Source of the DNA: Liolophura sinensis
Taxonomy: Eukaryota; Mollusca; Polyplacophora; Chitonida; Chitonidae
DNA: 64,000 bases
Reading direction: 5' to 3'
Assembly: GCF_032854445.1 (NCBI RefSeq)
Contig: NC_088306.1
Coordinates: 744,501 to 808,500 of the forward strand
Made by a program: the position numbers and the translations under genes. Of this stretch, positions 35,201-46,462 are shown in pieces (position 1 is the stretch's first letter; every line of letters begins with the position of its first letter). The notes beneath the pieces were generated by a model that had not been told where the DNA came from, ran no database searches, and saw nothing but the letters and a program-made list of their open reading frames with translations.

Positions 35201-37142
35201 TTTCTCAAAGAATTACATTCAGTCAGATATTTGAATGCTATCGTGGGCTTTATTCCAAATACCACACTTTCGTCGCTGCCCTGGTTTTACTCTCCATGCT
35301 GTAATATGGAGGCCTCCTTGGCTGAGTAGTTAGCGTGCCGGTACGGTACAATGACCCCGGAGCATCCGGCCAATGCGGTCGCTGTGAGTTCAAGTCCAGT
35401 TCATGCTGGCTTCCTCTCCAGTTGTACGCGCGAAGGTCTACCAGCTACCGTCGTATAAGTGAAATATTCTTGAATATGGCGTGAAACAAATCAATAAATT
35501 AATAAATCATATTTGTAATGACAATGACGATGATGTGACACAATATTTATTACCTTTGCGAGACGTCCTTGTTTACTCATGTAATGTGTACTTACCCATA
35601 TAACCGAGCTATTTCAATGTCAAATATAAGGTTGGGATGGAAATGAAATAAATTGTTCTATTGTCACATCTTTTGCACAAAAAGTGGTCCATGAAGTCAT
35701 GAAAAAGATTTTAAACATTTGGCACATTTTCTGAATTTTTTAAAGTCATTCGATTATTCGCATGATCTTAAAAATGTACCCCACACATTCTGCTTCTACG
35801 TTTGGCTTAAGCATCAGTTTTCTGTTAGGATCGTGTTCAAACATAGGCTAGTTTGTGGCAAAATAGCAGACCAGAAAACATTTACAAATATGTATCAAAA
35901 GACCTACATCATAGAGAGTATAACCAGAGCAGAGACGAAAGTGTTGTATAGTTGGCAAATAATTACCCGTATCGGGTGAAATCCGGCCTCGTAGAAACTT
36001 ACCTCAGGGATTTATTCTAACTGTTCTTGCTTACATACATGTTGTGGCAACTTATACAGAATCTAACATCATGGTTTTAGGTTGAATTAGGTTTCTAAAA
36101 AAGTAGTAGCGATGATAGATGCAATTTATTTGGTGTCACTGGTCAAATTATTCAAAATGTTATGTCGTCGTCGCATTTAACAAAAAGAAAATATTTAAGC
36201 TGAGAGTTTTTCGATCTAAGTCTCGCACCAATTCCTCCATCCCTGCTGGTTCCTTGGTTATCGAGCTGTCTCGTGTACTCCCTGTTAAAAGAGGTTATTT
36301 TAACTGCTTAAAGAAGCCAAATAGAGGGCGTGAGAAAATACAGCTGTCCGTCAGATACCTGACTTCATGTGGTCGCACTTGACCGATAGGTGTATTCGAA
36401 CTCTCGACCCCATTGACCAAAGCCTGGGGAGTTTTTGGAAGATTCTATAGACTCCCAGGCCAGTGACGCCTTGGATACGATAGATCAGTGACGTCTGAGA
36501 AATTGTTATGTATTGTATTTTTACCTTGCGAGTTATTTTTAATCATTCATATGAAATGCTTGAAAACAAAAAAACAATCTTAAGAGAGGCCGTATTGTAG
36601 CTATAACGTGCGATTATTTGTTAACCACCACTCTGTAGTCCCTGCTCTGATGCTCAAGTCCTTTAAATCCAATATCGCCCGGTAAACGTAACGCCTCGGG
36701 CATGAGTTTAACATCTATATTCACGGCAGTTCTTGATACCAGGTATTTTACTTTTAATAAGGACCAACGTTCCGTGTCAATTTTTATTTGAAGTCAAAAA
36801 AATGACACAAAGGACACTTAATCTCTTTTATGTGTTTACAATTGTCTGATATAAATTGCTGTAAACCAGATGCGATTTAAATGTTTTTAAACACATGTAA
36901 ACGTGTACATGTTTGGAATCAACAATTTCTTTTATAGCTGTTTATATCTATAGTTCTCCTACATTTGTTGTTTTTCGAGTTTATTATTTATTCATTTTTC
37001 TCCAACAGGGCGAGGGTCAGCAACGCTTCTTGCTACACTCTGTAAACTATGTCGTAAACACAACAAAGAACGATGCCTTCGACGATTCTGCAACGTTCGT
37101 ATGTACAGGGACAGAGTCACCTACAGCGTCAAATGCCTGTGA
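28988..37142 (+). CDS. Secreted cysteine-rich basic protein (candidate two-exon gene)
   Basis: Proposed exons 28988-29261 and 37009-37142 give 135 residues and TGA at 37140-37142. Exon 1 encodes a signal peptide (MVYQLVEFLCLTAILLLGCA, cleavage probably near residue 22), an NAT glycosylation site at 26, an acidic stretch and basic sites (WRRPSR). Exon 2 read in the matching phase encodes a basic C-terminus with C103, C106, C114, C119 and C134 (spacing C-x2-C-x7-C-x4-C-x14-C), 11 Lys/Arg against 2 acidic residues over 103-134. C41 makes six Cys outside the signal. Size and layout suggest a peptide hormone precursor or an antimicrobial-type peptide, but I recognise no family. Exon 2 in another frame gives an 83-residue end with a hydrophobic segment; that would need phase 0, which the visible donors do not provide. 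Confidence 0.45.
30022..30118 (-). mobile_element. SINE family A, tail fragment
   Basis: TTCATTGGTGCTTTTCGCCG, TACTCAAGAATATTTCCC, TACGATGGCGGCCAGCATTA, then GGTAGGAGGAAACCG. Confidence 0.88.
31036..31205 (-). mobile_element. SINE family A, 5'-truncated
   Basis: Inverted copy: (ATTT)n, ATACAACGGCTGCCAGCATT, GGGGGAAACCCACGACCATC, GGAGAGGAAGCCAGCGAGAG, ending CACAGCGACCGCAGG near the B box. Confidence 0.9.
31440..31690 (-). mobile_element. SINE family A, near full length
   Basis: Inverted copy from (ATTT)n at 31440 through TTCGATCGGTGTTTTGCGCC, CGGGCGCAGCCCGGGGGAAA, GAGCTGGACTCACAGCGACC to TTACGCTGCGCTAGCGCCCA, the tRNA-like start. It lies 240 bp from a copy in the same orientation. Confidence 0.92.
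32450..34240. repeat. CAGTCAGT-rich 32-bp minisatellite, about 55 units
   Basis: Unit GCAGTCAGTCAGCCAATCCA, CCAGTCAGTCAG, with 4-bp slippage in the CAGT and AATC parts; the right end decays into (AATC)n at 34200-34225. It carries a 446-codon open frame (32724-34064) of SQSANPPVSQ-type repeats. Sits inside the large intron of gene 2. Confidence 0.93.
34241..35024. other. Intronic, no recognised feature
   Basis: No array, SINE or exon supported. Confidence 0.45.
35025..35103 (-). mobile_element. SINE family A, internal fragment
   Basis: GTGGTGGGAGGAAACCGGGT, CCCACGGCCATCCGCAGGTT, GCCCTCCCACGTAAG. Both ends are missing. Confidence 0.8.
35308..35512 (+). mobile_element. SINE family A with internal deletion
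   Basis: Full tRNA-like head (GGAGGCCTCCTTGGCTGAGT, AGTTAGCGTGCCGG, GAGTTCAAGTCCAG), then a jump from GAAGGTCTACCAGCTACC to GTCGTATAAGTGAAATATTC. The central GC-rich body is lost. Confidence 0.9.
35513..37008. other. Intronic, no recognised feature
   Basis: AT-rich. Ends in the strong acceptor ATTTTTCTCCAACAG before 37009. Short open frames show no motif. Confidence 0.4.
37009..37142 (+). CDS. Cysteine-rich terminal exon (inferred)
   Basis: After TTCTCCAACAG, two bases complete the codon from exon 1, then RGSATLLATLCKLCRKHNK, ERCLRRFCNVRMYRDR and VTYSVKCL to TGA. Third positions near the end are mostly C, as in coding DNA (GTC ACC TAC AGC GTC). No other spliced partner is visible in the window. 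The other two frames are also open here, so the frame rests on the phase of exon 1. Confidence 0.42.
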
Positions 37143-37443
37143 GCATCGAATCCGACCAAGGCAATACGTCCATACGAGTGTTCATTTTACAATTGTACTT
37201 CTTTCCGCCGTGTACTATATATGGCGGCGACCGAAGAGAGTCCCACCTAAACCTGGTCTCTGAACAATCTCCTGAGGCCTCCTCCACACAGCCATCGTAT
37301 TCTAAGTTGACGGGAACTACCATGGCAACATATGCTTTTACCATGTGTCGCCATGGTAGTAACAATCAGCTGGGCCAAAGAAGATGACGTCATTGTTTTT
37401 GTTTGCGTGCTAAAATAGTACTGACTCGTCCAAGATTTGTTGC

Positions 37444-39315
37444 ATCCTGGAGTTTATTTTATCCTAGCCTACAGTTTATTGAATCCTAGCCTACAGTTTA
37501 TTGTGTCCAAGTCTACAGTTTATTGTATCCTAGCCTACTGTTTATTGTATCCTAGCCTACTGTTTATTGTATCCTAACCTACAGTTTATTGTGTCCTTGC
37601 CTAAAGTTTATTGTATCCAAGCCTACAGTTGATTGTATCCTAGCCCACTGTTTATTGTATCCTAGTCTACAGTCTATTTTGTCCTAGCCTACAGTGTGTT
37701 GTGTCCTAGCCTACTGTTTATTGTATCCTGGCCTACAGTTTTTTGTGACCTAGATTACGGTTTTTTGTATTCTAGCCTACAGGGTATTGTATCCTAGCCT
37801 GCAGGATATTGCATCCTGGTCTACAGTCTATTGTGTCCTAGCCTACATTCTATTGTATCCAAGCCTACAGGATATTGTATCGTAGTCTACAGTCTATTGT
37901 GTGCTAGCCTTCATGATATTGTATCTTAGCCTACAGTCTATTGTATCCTAGCCTTCATGATATTGTACCTTAGCCTAAAGGGCATTGTATCCTAGCCTAC
38001 AGGATATTGTGTCCTAGTGTACAGCATATTGTATCCCAGCCTACAGGATATTGTATCTTAACCTACAGGATATTGTATCCTAGCCTACAGGATATTGTAC
38101 CCTAGCCCACAGGGTGTTGTATCCAAGCCTACAGGATATTGTATCGTAGTCTACAGTCTATTGTGTGCTAGCCTTCATGATATTGTATCTTAGCCTACAG
38201 TCTATTGTATCCTAGCCTTCATGATATTGTACCTTAGCCTAAAGGGCATTGTATCCTAGCCTACAGGATATTGTGTCCTAGTGTACAGCATATTGTATCC
38301 CAGCCTACGGGATATTGTATCTTAACCTACAGGATATTGTATCCTAGCCTACAGGATATTGTACCCTAGCCCACAGGGTGTTGTATCCTGGCCTACAGGA
38401 TATTGTTTCCTAGCCTACAGGGCATTGTATCCTAGTCTACAGCCTTTGTGTCCTAGCCTAGAGGATATTGTATCCTAGTGTACAGCCTATTGTATCCCAT
38501 CCTACAAGATATTGTATCCAAGCGTACAGGACATTGTATCCCAGCCTACAAGACATTGTATCCTAGTGTACAGACTGTTGTATCCTAGCCTACAAGATAT
38601 TGTATCCTAACCTGCAGGACATTGTATCCTAGCCTTCATGATACTGTATCTTAGCCTACAGGTTATTGTATCCTAGTCTACAGGACATTGTATCCTAGTG
38701 TACAGCATTTTGTATCCCAGCCTACAGGATATTGTATCTTAACCTGCAGGATATTGTATCCTAGACTACAGGGTATTGTATCTTAACCTACAGGATATTG
38801 TATCCTAGCCTACAGGATATTGTATCCTAGCCTACAGGGTATTGTAACCTAGCCTACGGGATGCTGTTTCCTAACCTACAAGGTATTGTATCTTAGCCTA
38901 CAGGGTAAAGTATCCTAGCCTACAGGGTATTGTCTCCATGCGTACAACATATTGTATCCTAGTCTACAGCCTATTGTGTCCTAGCCTACAGGATATTGTA
39001 TCCTAACTTAGAGGATATTGTATCCAAGCCTAGAGGATAGTGTACCCTAGCCTTCAGAGTATTTTATCCTAGCCTAGAGGATATTGTATCCTAGCCTACA
39101 GGGTATTGTATCCCAGTCTACGGGATATTGTTTCCTAGTCTACAGGGTATTGTATCCTAGCCTAGAGGATATTGTATCCAAGCCTAGAGGATATTGTATC
39201 CTAGCCTAGAGGATATTGTATCCTAGCCTACAGGACATTGTATCCTAGCCTACAGGACATTGTATCCTAGCCTACAGGACATTGTATCCTAGCCTACAAG
39301 ATATTGTACCCTATT
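37444..39315. repeat. 22-bp minisatellite, about 85 units
   Basis: Unit TTGTATCCTAGCCTACAGGA plus TA or CA. Substitutions are common, the register is good. A 264-bp (12-unit) block beginning near 37861 is repeated near 38125 with the same rare variants (ATCGTAGTCTACAGTC, GTGTGCTAGCCTTCATG). It starts about 300 bp after the last exon of gene 2. Confidence 0.95.
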
Positions 39316-39614
39316 ACAGTGTAAGCTATTAAGATGGGATAGCAATGATTGCATTTGCGAATGTGACATGACGTTATGTCAAATGGTTATAGTTATTATA
39401 TTGTATTCTGATGTCACAAATGTAATGAATTGTCGCCATAGACATACACGACAAAAAAATATATACAACGCCATTCATGTTGTAATTTATTTAAATAAAA
39501 CACATTTAGTTTTAATTGAAAAGAGCATTGTTAGGAGCTTGCCTTCCACATCCACAATAGGAATTATTTATGTTTGTGAAATATCTTCTTAAAGCCATCG
39601 ATATATTTATATAC

Positions 39615-39805
39615 ATGTATTTATTTGCTTGGTTTTAACGTACTTCTCAAGAAATGTTTTACTTGCACTAGAAGTGGATTTAGATGATATCCCCGGAGTT
39701 AATCACCGACCGTCGCCCGGTGCCTGGTAAACGCCGTGACTCAGAGCCGCAATAAAATTAGCGGGCTGGGGTTGAACACGCGACGGCGTATAAGACGATT
39801 CCACA
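39615..39805 (-). mobile_element. Chimeric tRNA-SINE
   Basis: Left end is an inverted family-A-like tail (TATTTATTTGCTTGGTTTTA, CTCAAGAAATGTTTTACTTG). The right end is a different tRNA-like head with GGGGTTGAACACGCGACGGC (inverted B box). The body, GTTAATCACCGACCGTCGCC, is unlike the family-A body. Confidence 0.65.
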
Positions 39806-40224
39806 TGGCGATAGCGCTGATACAAACGTCTTTGGATGGTGTTGTGATGGAACTGCTTGTCTTTGGTTCAGAGTTTACATATTTCTCCCAAGTTGCAAAT
39901 CACCATCACAGGTAACTGTCGTATAATAATGTCACATGCTGAATCGAATCCAAGGGAGATAACTGTCTCGTTTGGCTCATTTCAACTGTAGTGTAAAAAG
40001 TGATCCTTCTGGCCAAAAATTTTAATAAGGAGAATTAACATATTTAAAACCTGTTGCAGTGTGATTATGATTTGCTTGCATTACGTTTTGTTCTTATATG
40101 TAACATTATAAAATTTCCCTTCGACTAATGGTAACCATTTAATCTACATGGTCTGATTATTTTTCAGCGCTATAATACAGCGTCTGGGAAAATCAGTAGC
40201 CAAATAAAACACTTTTAAAACGAC

Positions 40225-40505
40225 AGATTGTACGTTTACCTGATTAGTTCTAGTGAGGTATCAACAACGCTACATCCATATCTTTCTAATTGAAACGTCT
40301 TTACTTCGTTTTTAAAGTCATGTGACGACGAGGACTCATTAAGTGTCTGTACATATATTGTGTCTTCTTGTGGCAATCCATGCCGCCAAAGCACTGCAGC
40401 CACTGAAGTATCATACCGAAGACACCAGACATGACACCCCATCCAGTCAGATTATACTTACACTGGGCCAACCAGTCATGTTTCCTCTCTCTGGGCAGAA
40501 GCAAG
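40225..40505 (-). mobile_element. SINE family B copy
   Basis: Contains AAAGTCATGTGACGACGAGG, TGTCTGTACATATATTGTGT, then CATACCGAAGACACCAGACA (the seed of the 36-bp array at 18150-19590), and ATTATACTTACACTGGGCCA. Shares this order with 60140-60375 and 63081-63425. The head is truncated. Confidence 0.75.
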
Positions 40506-41204
40506 TACCATTTTTTAAAGTCGAATGCATTTATAGCATCAGCATGATATATACAAGTACTTCATAGTAGTGACTTCTTTGTCCTTAACATCTGGGCACA
40601 CGTTCTGTCGAGGATCCCTGGTTGGTGATCCTCGAATTTGTGGACTCTTCTACCGTCACTGTTAGTGATTATAAGTGGGTTCAATGCCGGCAGTAGGTAA
40701 GGAATTTGAGGTTGGAGCTAAAAACGGTTGACGATTCTCAAATAACGGATTGAAGACCGATTGCCTTCAACCAATAAGGCGCAAAGTCTGTCCGTCACAC
40801 GTGGAAAAGTTCATCCTATATTTACCAAAGTTCTGTGGTTTACGACCTCGCCAGTTTTGAACAACCGGGTCTTGGAGTGTGATCTACGTGAGGCCCGAAA
40901 ATGTATATGCATGGACCAAACCTTGTCCGGCTATGTAGGCCCCTACTCACTGTTGACGTTCAGCTGGCGTGCATGGGGCTCTGGGCTGAGTCTCACATAA
41001 ATGTCGTGCATGTGTGATAATTGCATATATAGGACAATGGTACGGTAATTGAATGTCCTACGACAAACGTACGATATAAATGTCGTACGCCGCTTTGTGA
41101 AACTGGATCCTGCACTGTTGACTCAATTTGATATCGATGGTGGTGACAATTCCATCAAATAATTAAACTGTATTTTTAAACTTATATGGATTTTGTTTAG
41201 AAAC
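40506..41204. other. Intergenic, no recognised feature
   Basis: No array, SINE or exon that I can support. Confidence 0.45.
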
Positions 41205-41412
41205 TATGCTTAAATGATGCGGTCGCTGTGGGTCCAGCTCATGTTAGCTTCTTCTCCGGTCGTACGTGGGAAGGTCCCCTCGCAGCCTGCGGATGGTCGT
41301 CGATTTCCCCCGAGTTCTGCCCGGTTTCCTCCCACCATAATGCTGGCCGCCAGCAGTGTAAGTGAAATATTCTTGAGTGCGGTGTAAATCAGCCAATTAA
41401 ATAAATCAATAA
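41205..41412 (+). mobile_element. SINE family A copy
   Basis: GATGCGGTCGCTGTGGGTCC (head with the B box damaged), GGTCGTACGTGGGAAGG, CCACCATAATGCTGGCCGCC, TTCTTGAGTGCGGTGTAAAT, CAATTAAATAAATC. Confidence 0.9.
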
Positions 41413-41799
41413 TGTGGTTGTCGTTGTTAGCTGATTTTTATTCTTTAGCTGGTTTTATAAGCGTGTCAGCACGATATGGCTGACATATTCATGTAAGTAA
41501 AAGCGTCCATTTCCTATTATTTATTCTCATTTTGGATCTTATTTTTGTCATGCGCATGACCATAACTGTTCCAGCAGGTTCTCGCCACACTGTTCCTGAC
41601 ATATAGCCCAACCAGTGAGAGTTTACTTCCTGTGTACGCCCGTCCTGCTGTTTACAACACACTGACTCTACAAGTTACCCGAGTTGGAAATATGTCAAAG
41701 GCTGCAGAAGCTAATCCTCTTGACACAATAACCATTCAGACTTTTTATTCGACAAGTCAAACTGACTGTGGTCACGCTGCGCTCAAATTAGGCTCAAAT

Positions 41800-42175
41800 G
41801 TCTCGGGAGTTATCATTTCCACCTCTCACGCCACATGTACACGATACATGGCGGCCAGTTTGTTGGAGACTGAAACCGTTGTGCCCGGGAGTAAACCATC
41901 CACCTTTGGCAAGGTACTTACATGCTTTCCCGCATATGACCCACGGATATGCACACCATACTGATGCGAGAAAAGTGGTTTCACAGAACGTCAGACTGTG
42001 AAAATGGATGCATGGGCGATGTCGGCAGATTACCAAGGTCACGTCATCAAGGTCAAAGGACCAAGGAGAGGGGGCGAATATGCAAATTCTCCGTCCAGGG
42101 TCGGGATTGAACCCGCGACACATGTGTCATAGAGGCTGAGAGACAGGCATCTAGTTACTCGTCCAGCCATTAGTA
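41800..42175 (-). mobile_element. SINE family C (tRNA-headed)
   Basis: On the - strand, the head has GCGGGTTCAATCCCGACCCT (B box), then TGCATATTCGCCCCCTCTCC, TTTGACCTTGATGACGTGAC, CCTTGCCAAAGGTGGATGG, CTCCCGGGCACAACGG and CAAACTGGCCGCCATGTAT. The last part is similar to the body of family A. An open frame on + at 41632-41964 runs antisense to it. Confidence 0.65.
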
Positions 42176-42287
42176 AAGTACCTTTAATCCTGTTCAGTTA
42201 GTGGCAACAATGTAGCAAATCTGTCCCAGAAAAATAAAACAGATTTTCACACAGTAGGAACCTTATTCCATGGTAACTCAACCTTCT

Positions 42288-42330
42288 TGAGTACGGCGTA
42301 AAACTCCAATGAAATCAATAAATAAATTTC
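42288..42330 (+). mobile_element. SINE family A, 3' tail only
   Basis: TTCTTGAGTACGGCGTAAAA, CTCCAATGAAATC, AATAAATAAAT. Confidence 0.82.
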
Positions 42331-42614
42331 TCGGTAACTGAGCAAAACGTTGAACAACACTCAACGTAACAAACACATATAAGAACACATAAGTTGTCAT
42401 TTGCCATACATAGGCTATTTTTACAAAATAAACAAGCTCAAATGTTAAACAGCCAAAATAAAAAACAAGTCTGTCCAATAGAACATCCATGTACATGGTC
42501 CATGGGAAACTTTAAATATCAGAAGATACACAAGAAGATCTCATTTTAATTATCAACGACGTGAAACTGTGTACAAAAGAGTAGCAGAAAGAAACAGTCC
42601 ATCATAGGACTGTG

Positions 42615-42682
42615 TTTAAACACACACAGACGCACGCATGCGAGCGCGCACACGCACCCACGCACACGCACGCACACACATC
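42615..42682. repeat. CA/CG microsatellite
   Basis: Imperfect (CACACG)n tract: ACACACAGACGCACGCATGC and following. Confidence 0.85.
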
Positions 42683-42689
42683 ATTATCA

Positions 42690-42862
42690 CTTACCCATCT
42701 TCTCTGGTCGTTCCTGGCAAGGTCTTTCTACAACCTGTGGATGGTCGTGGGTCTCCCCGGGCTTTGTCCGGTTTCCTCCCACCATAATGCTGGACATCTT
42801 CGTAGAAGTGAAATATCCTTGAATGCCTCGTGAAACACCAATCAAATAAATAAATAAATTCC
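42690..42862 (+). mobile_element. SINE family A, 5'-truncated
   Basis: TTCTCTGGTCGTTCCTGGCA, GGATGGTCGTGGGTCTCCCC, CCACCATAATGCTGGACATC, GTGAAACACCAATC, (AAAT)n. Confidence 0.9.
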
Positions 42863-43324
42863 CCTCCCCCCTTTGTATCTTGAATCTGTTTTTCTTTCTG
42901 TTTATTTAAACATATATTTATATGCGTGTAAATATATTTCCTTTTCTTCTATATCCATGATGTGTAATATGTGTGCTTCCTCTCTGCTGCTGTTGCAACG
43001 CTTTATGTTCTGTGATCACAGGTAAAGATATGTATGTCAGTGTGCAGCTCTCTCAATTTGTTTGGGAGATAATTGAAAAGATATGGAGATGGAGACGTGG
43101 TTGCAGCAGCGGCTGTCTTGGAGCAGCGAATCTCTTCTCCTCGTCTCCAGTCGTCATCTTCACACTTTCTGACCCAGTTCAGGGCTACATGTATGCTCGT
43201 GGCCATGTCATACGATTCCTCTGAGCACGCACAGTGGGCAATAATATGTCCTGACTAGCCTTCCTGCCATCACGCAATAGCGAATGATCGATTTAAAAAT
43301 CCATTGATGAAAAAAATAGAAATT

Positions 43325-43700
43325 ATATTAGGGCGTTGAGTGTATTGTGTGTGATGCCCAGGTAAGGACGTTTGGTGTGTTGAATGTGATGCCCAGGTAA
43401 ACACGTTGTGTTGAGAATGATGGATGTGATGCCCAGGTAAAGACATTGTGTTGAGTATGTTGGAGTGATGACCAGGTAAGGACGCTTGGTGTGTTGAATG
43501 TGATGCCCAGATAAACACGTTGTGTTGAGAATGATGGATGTGATGCCCAGCTAAATATGTTGTGTTGAGTATGTTGGATGAGATGCCCAGGTAAGGACGT
43601 TTGGTGTGTTGAATGTGATGCCCAGATAAACACGTTGTGTTGAGAATGATGGATGTGATGCCCAGGTAAATATGTTGTATTGAGTATGTTGGATGTGATG
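43325..43700. repeat. 35/40-bp alternating minisatellite, about 10 units
   Basis: Two unit types share GTTGAATGTGATGCCCAGGT: a 40-bp form with GTTGTGTTGAGAATGATGG and a 35-bp form with GACGTTTGGTGTG. They tend to alternate, so a larger unit has been copied. Confidence 0.9.
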
Positions 43701-43934
43701 CCCAACACGGCTTCAGACATATCTTGGCTGACTGTGTGGATATGTTAGGCAATGATTCTACACAGTCGACTCCATGTTCAAATTATTTGACAGTATTTCT
43801 GACGATGGGGAGTATTAGCCTATATAACAGTTCGTTATTAAATTTTCTAGACTATACACTATAAAGATACTGTGCATTTCGGATGTTAATCAAGGATTAA
43901 TTCTATTTAAACTGGTGTAAAAATACGTCTGTCG

Positions 43935-44330
43935 ACCAGGTATCAGACAGAGCGGAAACCCAGTACACCTGTAAACATATGCATCAGCCAACATACGGAC
44001 CAGGTGTTAAACAGAAGGAAACCCAGTAGACCTGGGAACACACAGTGTGTGGGTGTAGGCATTAGGTAATATATGGACCAGGTATCAAAGATAAACTGTC
44101 CACACCTGAGGAGATACACATCCGGCAATTTATCGACCAGGTATCACATACAAAGAGGAAACCCACCACACCTGTACACATACACATCCTCTAACATCTG
44201 GACCAGGTATCAAAGATGAGACCCACTGCACCCTAGAAGCCACACATCCTGTAATTTATGCACCAGGTATCATACGAAGAGGGAACCACGTCTGAGAAGA
44301 TACACATCAGGTAACGGTTATATGTGGAAA
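43935..44330. repeat. Degenerate about 60-bp repeat, 6-7 units
   Basis: Repeated GACCAGGTATCA, AACCCA.TACACCTG and ATACACATC..GTAA elements with many indels; an old array. Confidence 0.78.
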
Positions 44331-46269
44331 AGTGATCCGACAAAGAGAAAAACCCCCCACACCTGAGTTTCAAGTTGAAACTGAAATTGGACTGGAACTG
44401 AGTTTTTGGCTATCGCCCAAGATTGTAATGTTGTACTAAAACATGAATGATCATGTGTTTTTGTTTATCCCACCTATGACACGTTATCCTCACTACATGC
44501 ACAGTTATCTCCCTTGAGTCAATTCAGATTTATCTCGAGTTCAAGGTCTTTGGATCTTGGTAATATAAAAATAACAACTCATTGAAAGCGAACAAATCCT
44601 TTCAGGAAACATATACGTTAAACTTGAACGTGTTGAATGTGAAATTCATATATGTAAATCTCTGGATAGGAATGCTTCACACGGTCATGATTTAAGTGTG
44701 TATTATTATATTTCATTGGCACTATAACTCAAACACAGGCGCGCCTGTGAACTCATCCATTCAAACGACGATAACTTAATACACAATCACTTATATTTAT
44801 TTACCATACTTTTCTGAAGAGCAAAGAAAGACTGTATTACTGAGTCATACATAAATACAATAACAACTGACATCAAAATGACAGCAAGCAGATGAAATGG
44901 CACAATGTGCTTGTGTACAACGCATAATCTTCACCACAGGTTGTCATCGCTACAGTACTGGTGGTAAAGCCACTTTTTACGCATAAAATAAATACCGTAC
45001 AACGCTGAGTTTCAGAAATCAAAGATGATTTGACAGCTGATACTGAGCCGACTATGTGGCTTAGAAACACTGTTGATGGTTTTAAAATACATGTATGGGG
45101 GCCTCCAACTCAAACACACACTGACAAAGTCAGTGATGACAACAGAAGGCCTTTGAATACACGGTTTGATCTGCACATCAAGTTGGAGACGTCATGGAGG
45201 TTAAAGCTAAAATGAAACTATCGTCCCATTCTTTACAGCACACAAAGTCATACATGATCATTACAAGCTACATGTAGCTGTGATTAACTTACACACAGAT
45301 AATGTCAGGCTGTAGATTATACTTTATCTTTACTTTAAGCAGGTGTAAGTCTACAGATCTGGATGAGGTTAATTAAACATAAGAAGGAGACAGCTCATGT
45401 TGTAGTTATTCATACATGAATGCAATAAAATAGAATCAATGTTAACACATGTACAACAAAACTCATCAGGTTTATCACTGAAAAATTGTGAACAGGATCA
45501 CTTACATCAAAACTTGAAAACAAACACCAAAGAAAAACAGTGTAACAACTATACACATATTAGTTCACCGGACTAAGCACATCTAAGCAAAACACTCTAT
45601 ATTCCAAACAACTGACATACACCATACATGTAATCAACGTATATACATGTATTAAGAAAAGCATATAATACAGCTAAAACATATGATTTGCACTGGGCGA
45701 AATTATCATGTCATCACATATAATCACCAGACACAGTGTAATACTTACAGGGCAGGGATCCACCTGAGCAGTGAGTACAATGTGCAGTAATGCATATTAT
45801 CTAACATCACAGGACTTACATGGAAATTTCGTTTAAAGGGTTATGTTAAATATAAATCCTTCCTCACAATGTTTAGATACCAAACAAGAGTTTAGTTTTA
45901 AACACATTCCTGTTACACTTTTGAAATGTATTGGTTTTGATTCATAAAAGAAATGTCTACTAAAAGATGTGTTTATTATAGTAAACACATTAGATATTTA
46001 CATAGTAATGGTGTGGATATATTAAGAAAAGGACATATTCCAGTAAACACATGTTTATATTGAGTACACTCAACAGTTGATTAACATCTCACAATGATTA
46101 ATACTGTAAACATGTGACATGTTTACACTCTATTGCATAACACTATTCATATATTTACACATACTATGGCCAGGCACATGTAGTGACAATGTGTTAGTAA
46201 AGGCAAAGTTTCAATAAACAAAGTAAAAAAAAAAATAGCCAAATATACAGGAAACAATGATATCAACAT
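44331..46269. other. Intergenic, no recognised feature
   Basis: AT-rich; no array, SINE or exon supported on either strand. Confidence 0.45.
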
Positions 46270-46462
46270 TTCAGTTATTTGATTGGTGTTTTAAGCATCT
46301 CCTGCTGTACATGGGAAGGTCTGGAAACAACCTGCAGATGGTCGTGGGTGTCCCTCGGGTTCTGCCCGGTTTCCTCCCACCATAATGCTGGCCGTCTTCG
46401 TATAAGTGAAATATTCCTGAGTACGGTGTAAACACCAATCAAATAAATAAATAAATAAGATC
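46270..46462 (+). mobile_element. SINE family A copy joined to an inverted tail
   Basis: Starts with TTATTTGATTGGTGTTTTAA, an inverted tail, then turns directly into the forward body CTGTACATGGGAAGGTC, GGATGGTCGTGGGTG-like, CCACCATAATGCTGGCCG, AACACCAATCAAATAAATAA. The head is absent. Confidence 0.85.

Noticed and set aside
41632-41964. 110-codon open frame
   Set aside because: Largely antisense to a tRNA-headed SINE (family C); no motif and no good ATG.
43270-43752. 160-codon His/Thr-rich open frame on the - strand
   Set aside because: Translation of the 35/40-bp array; a second frame is open over the same bases.
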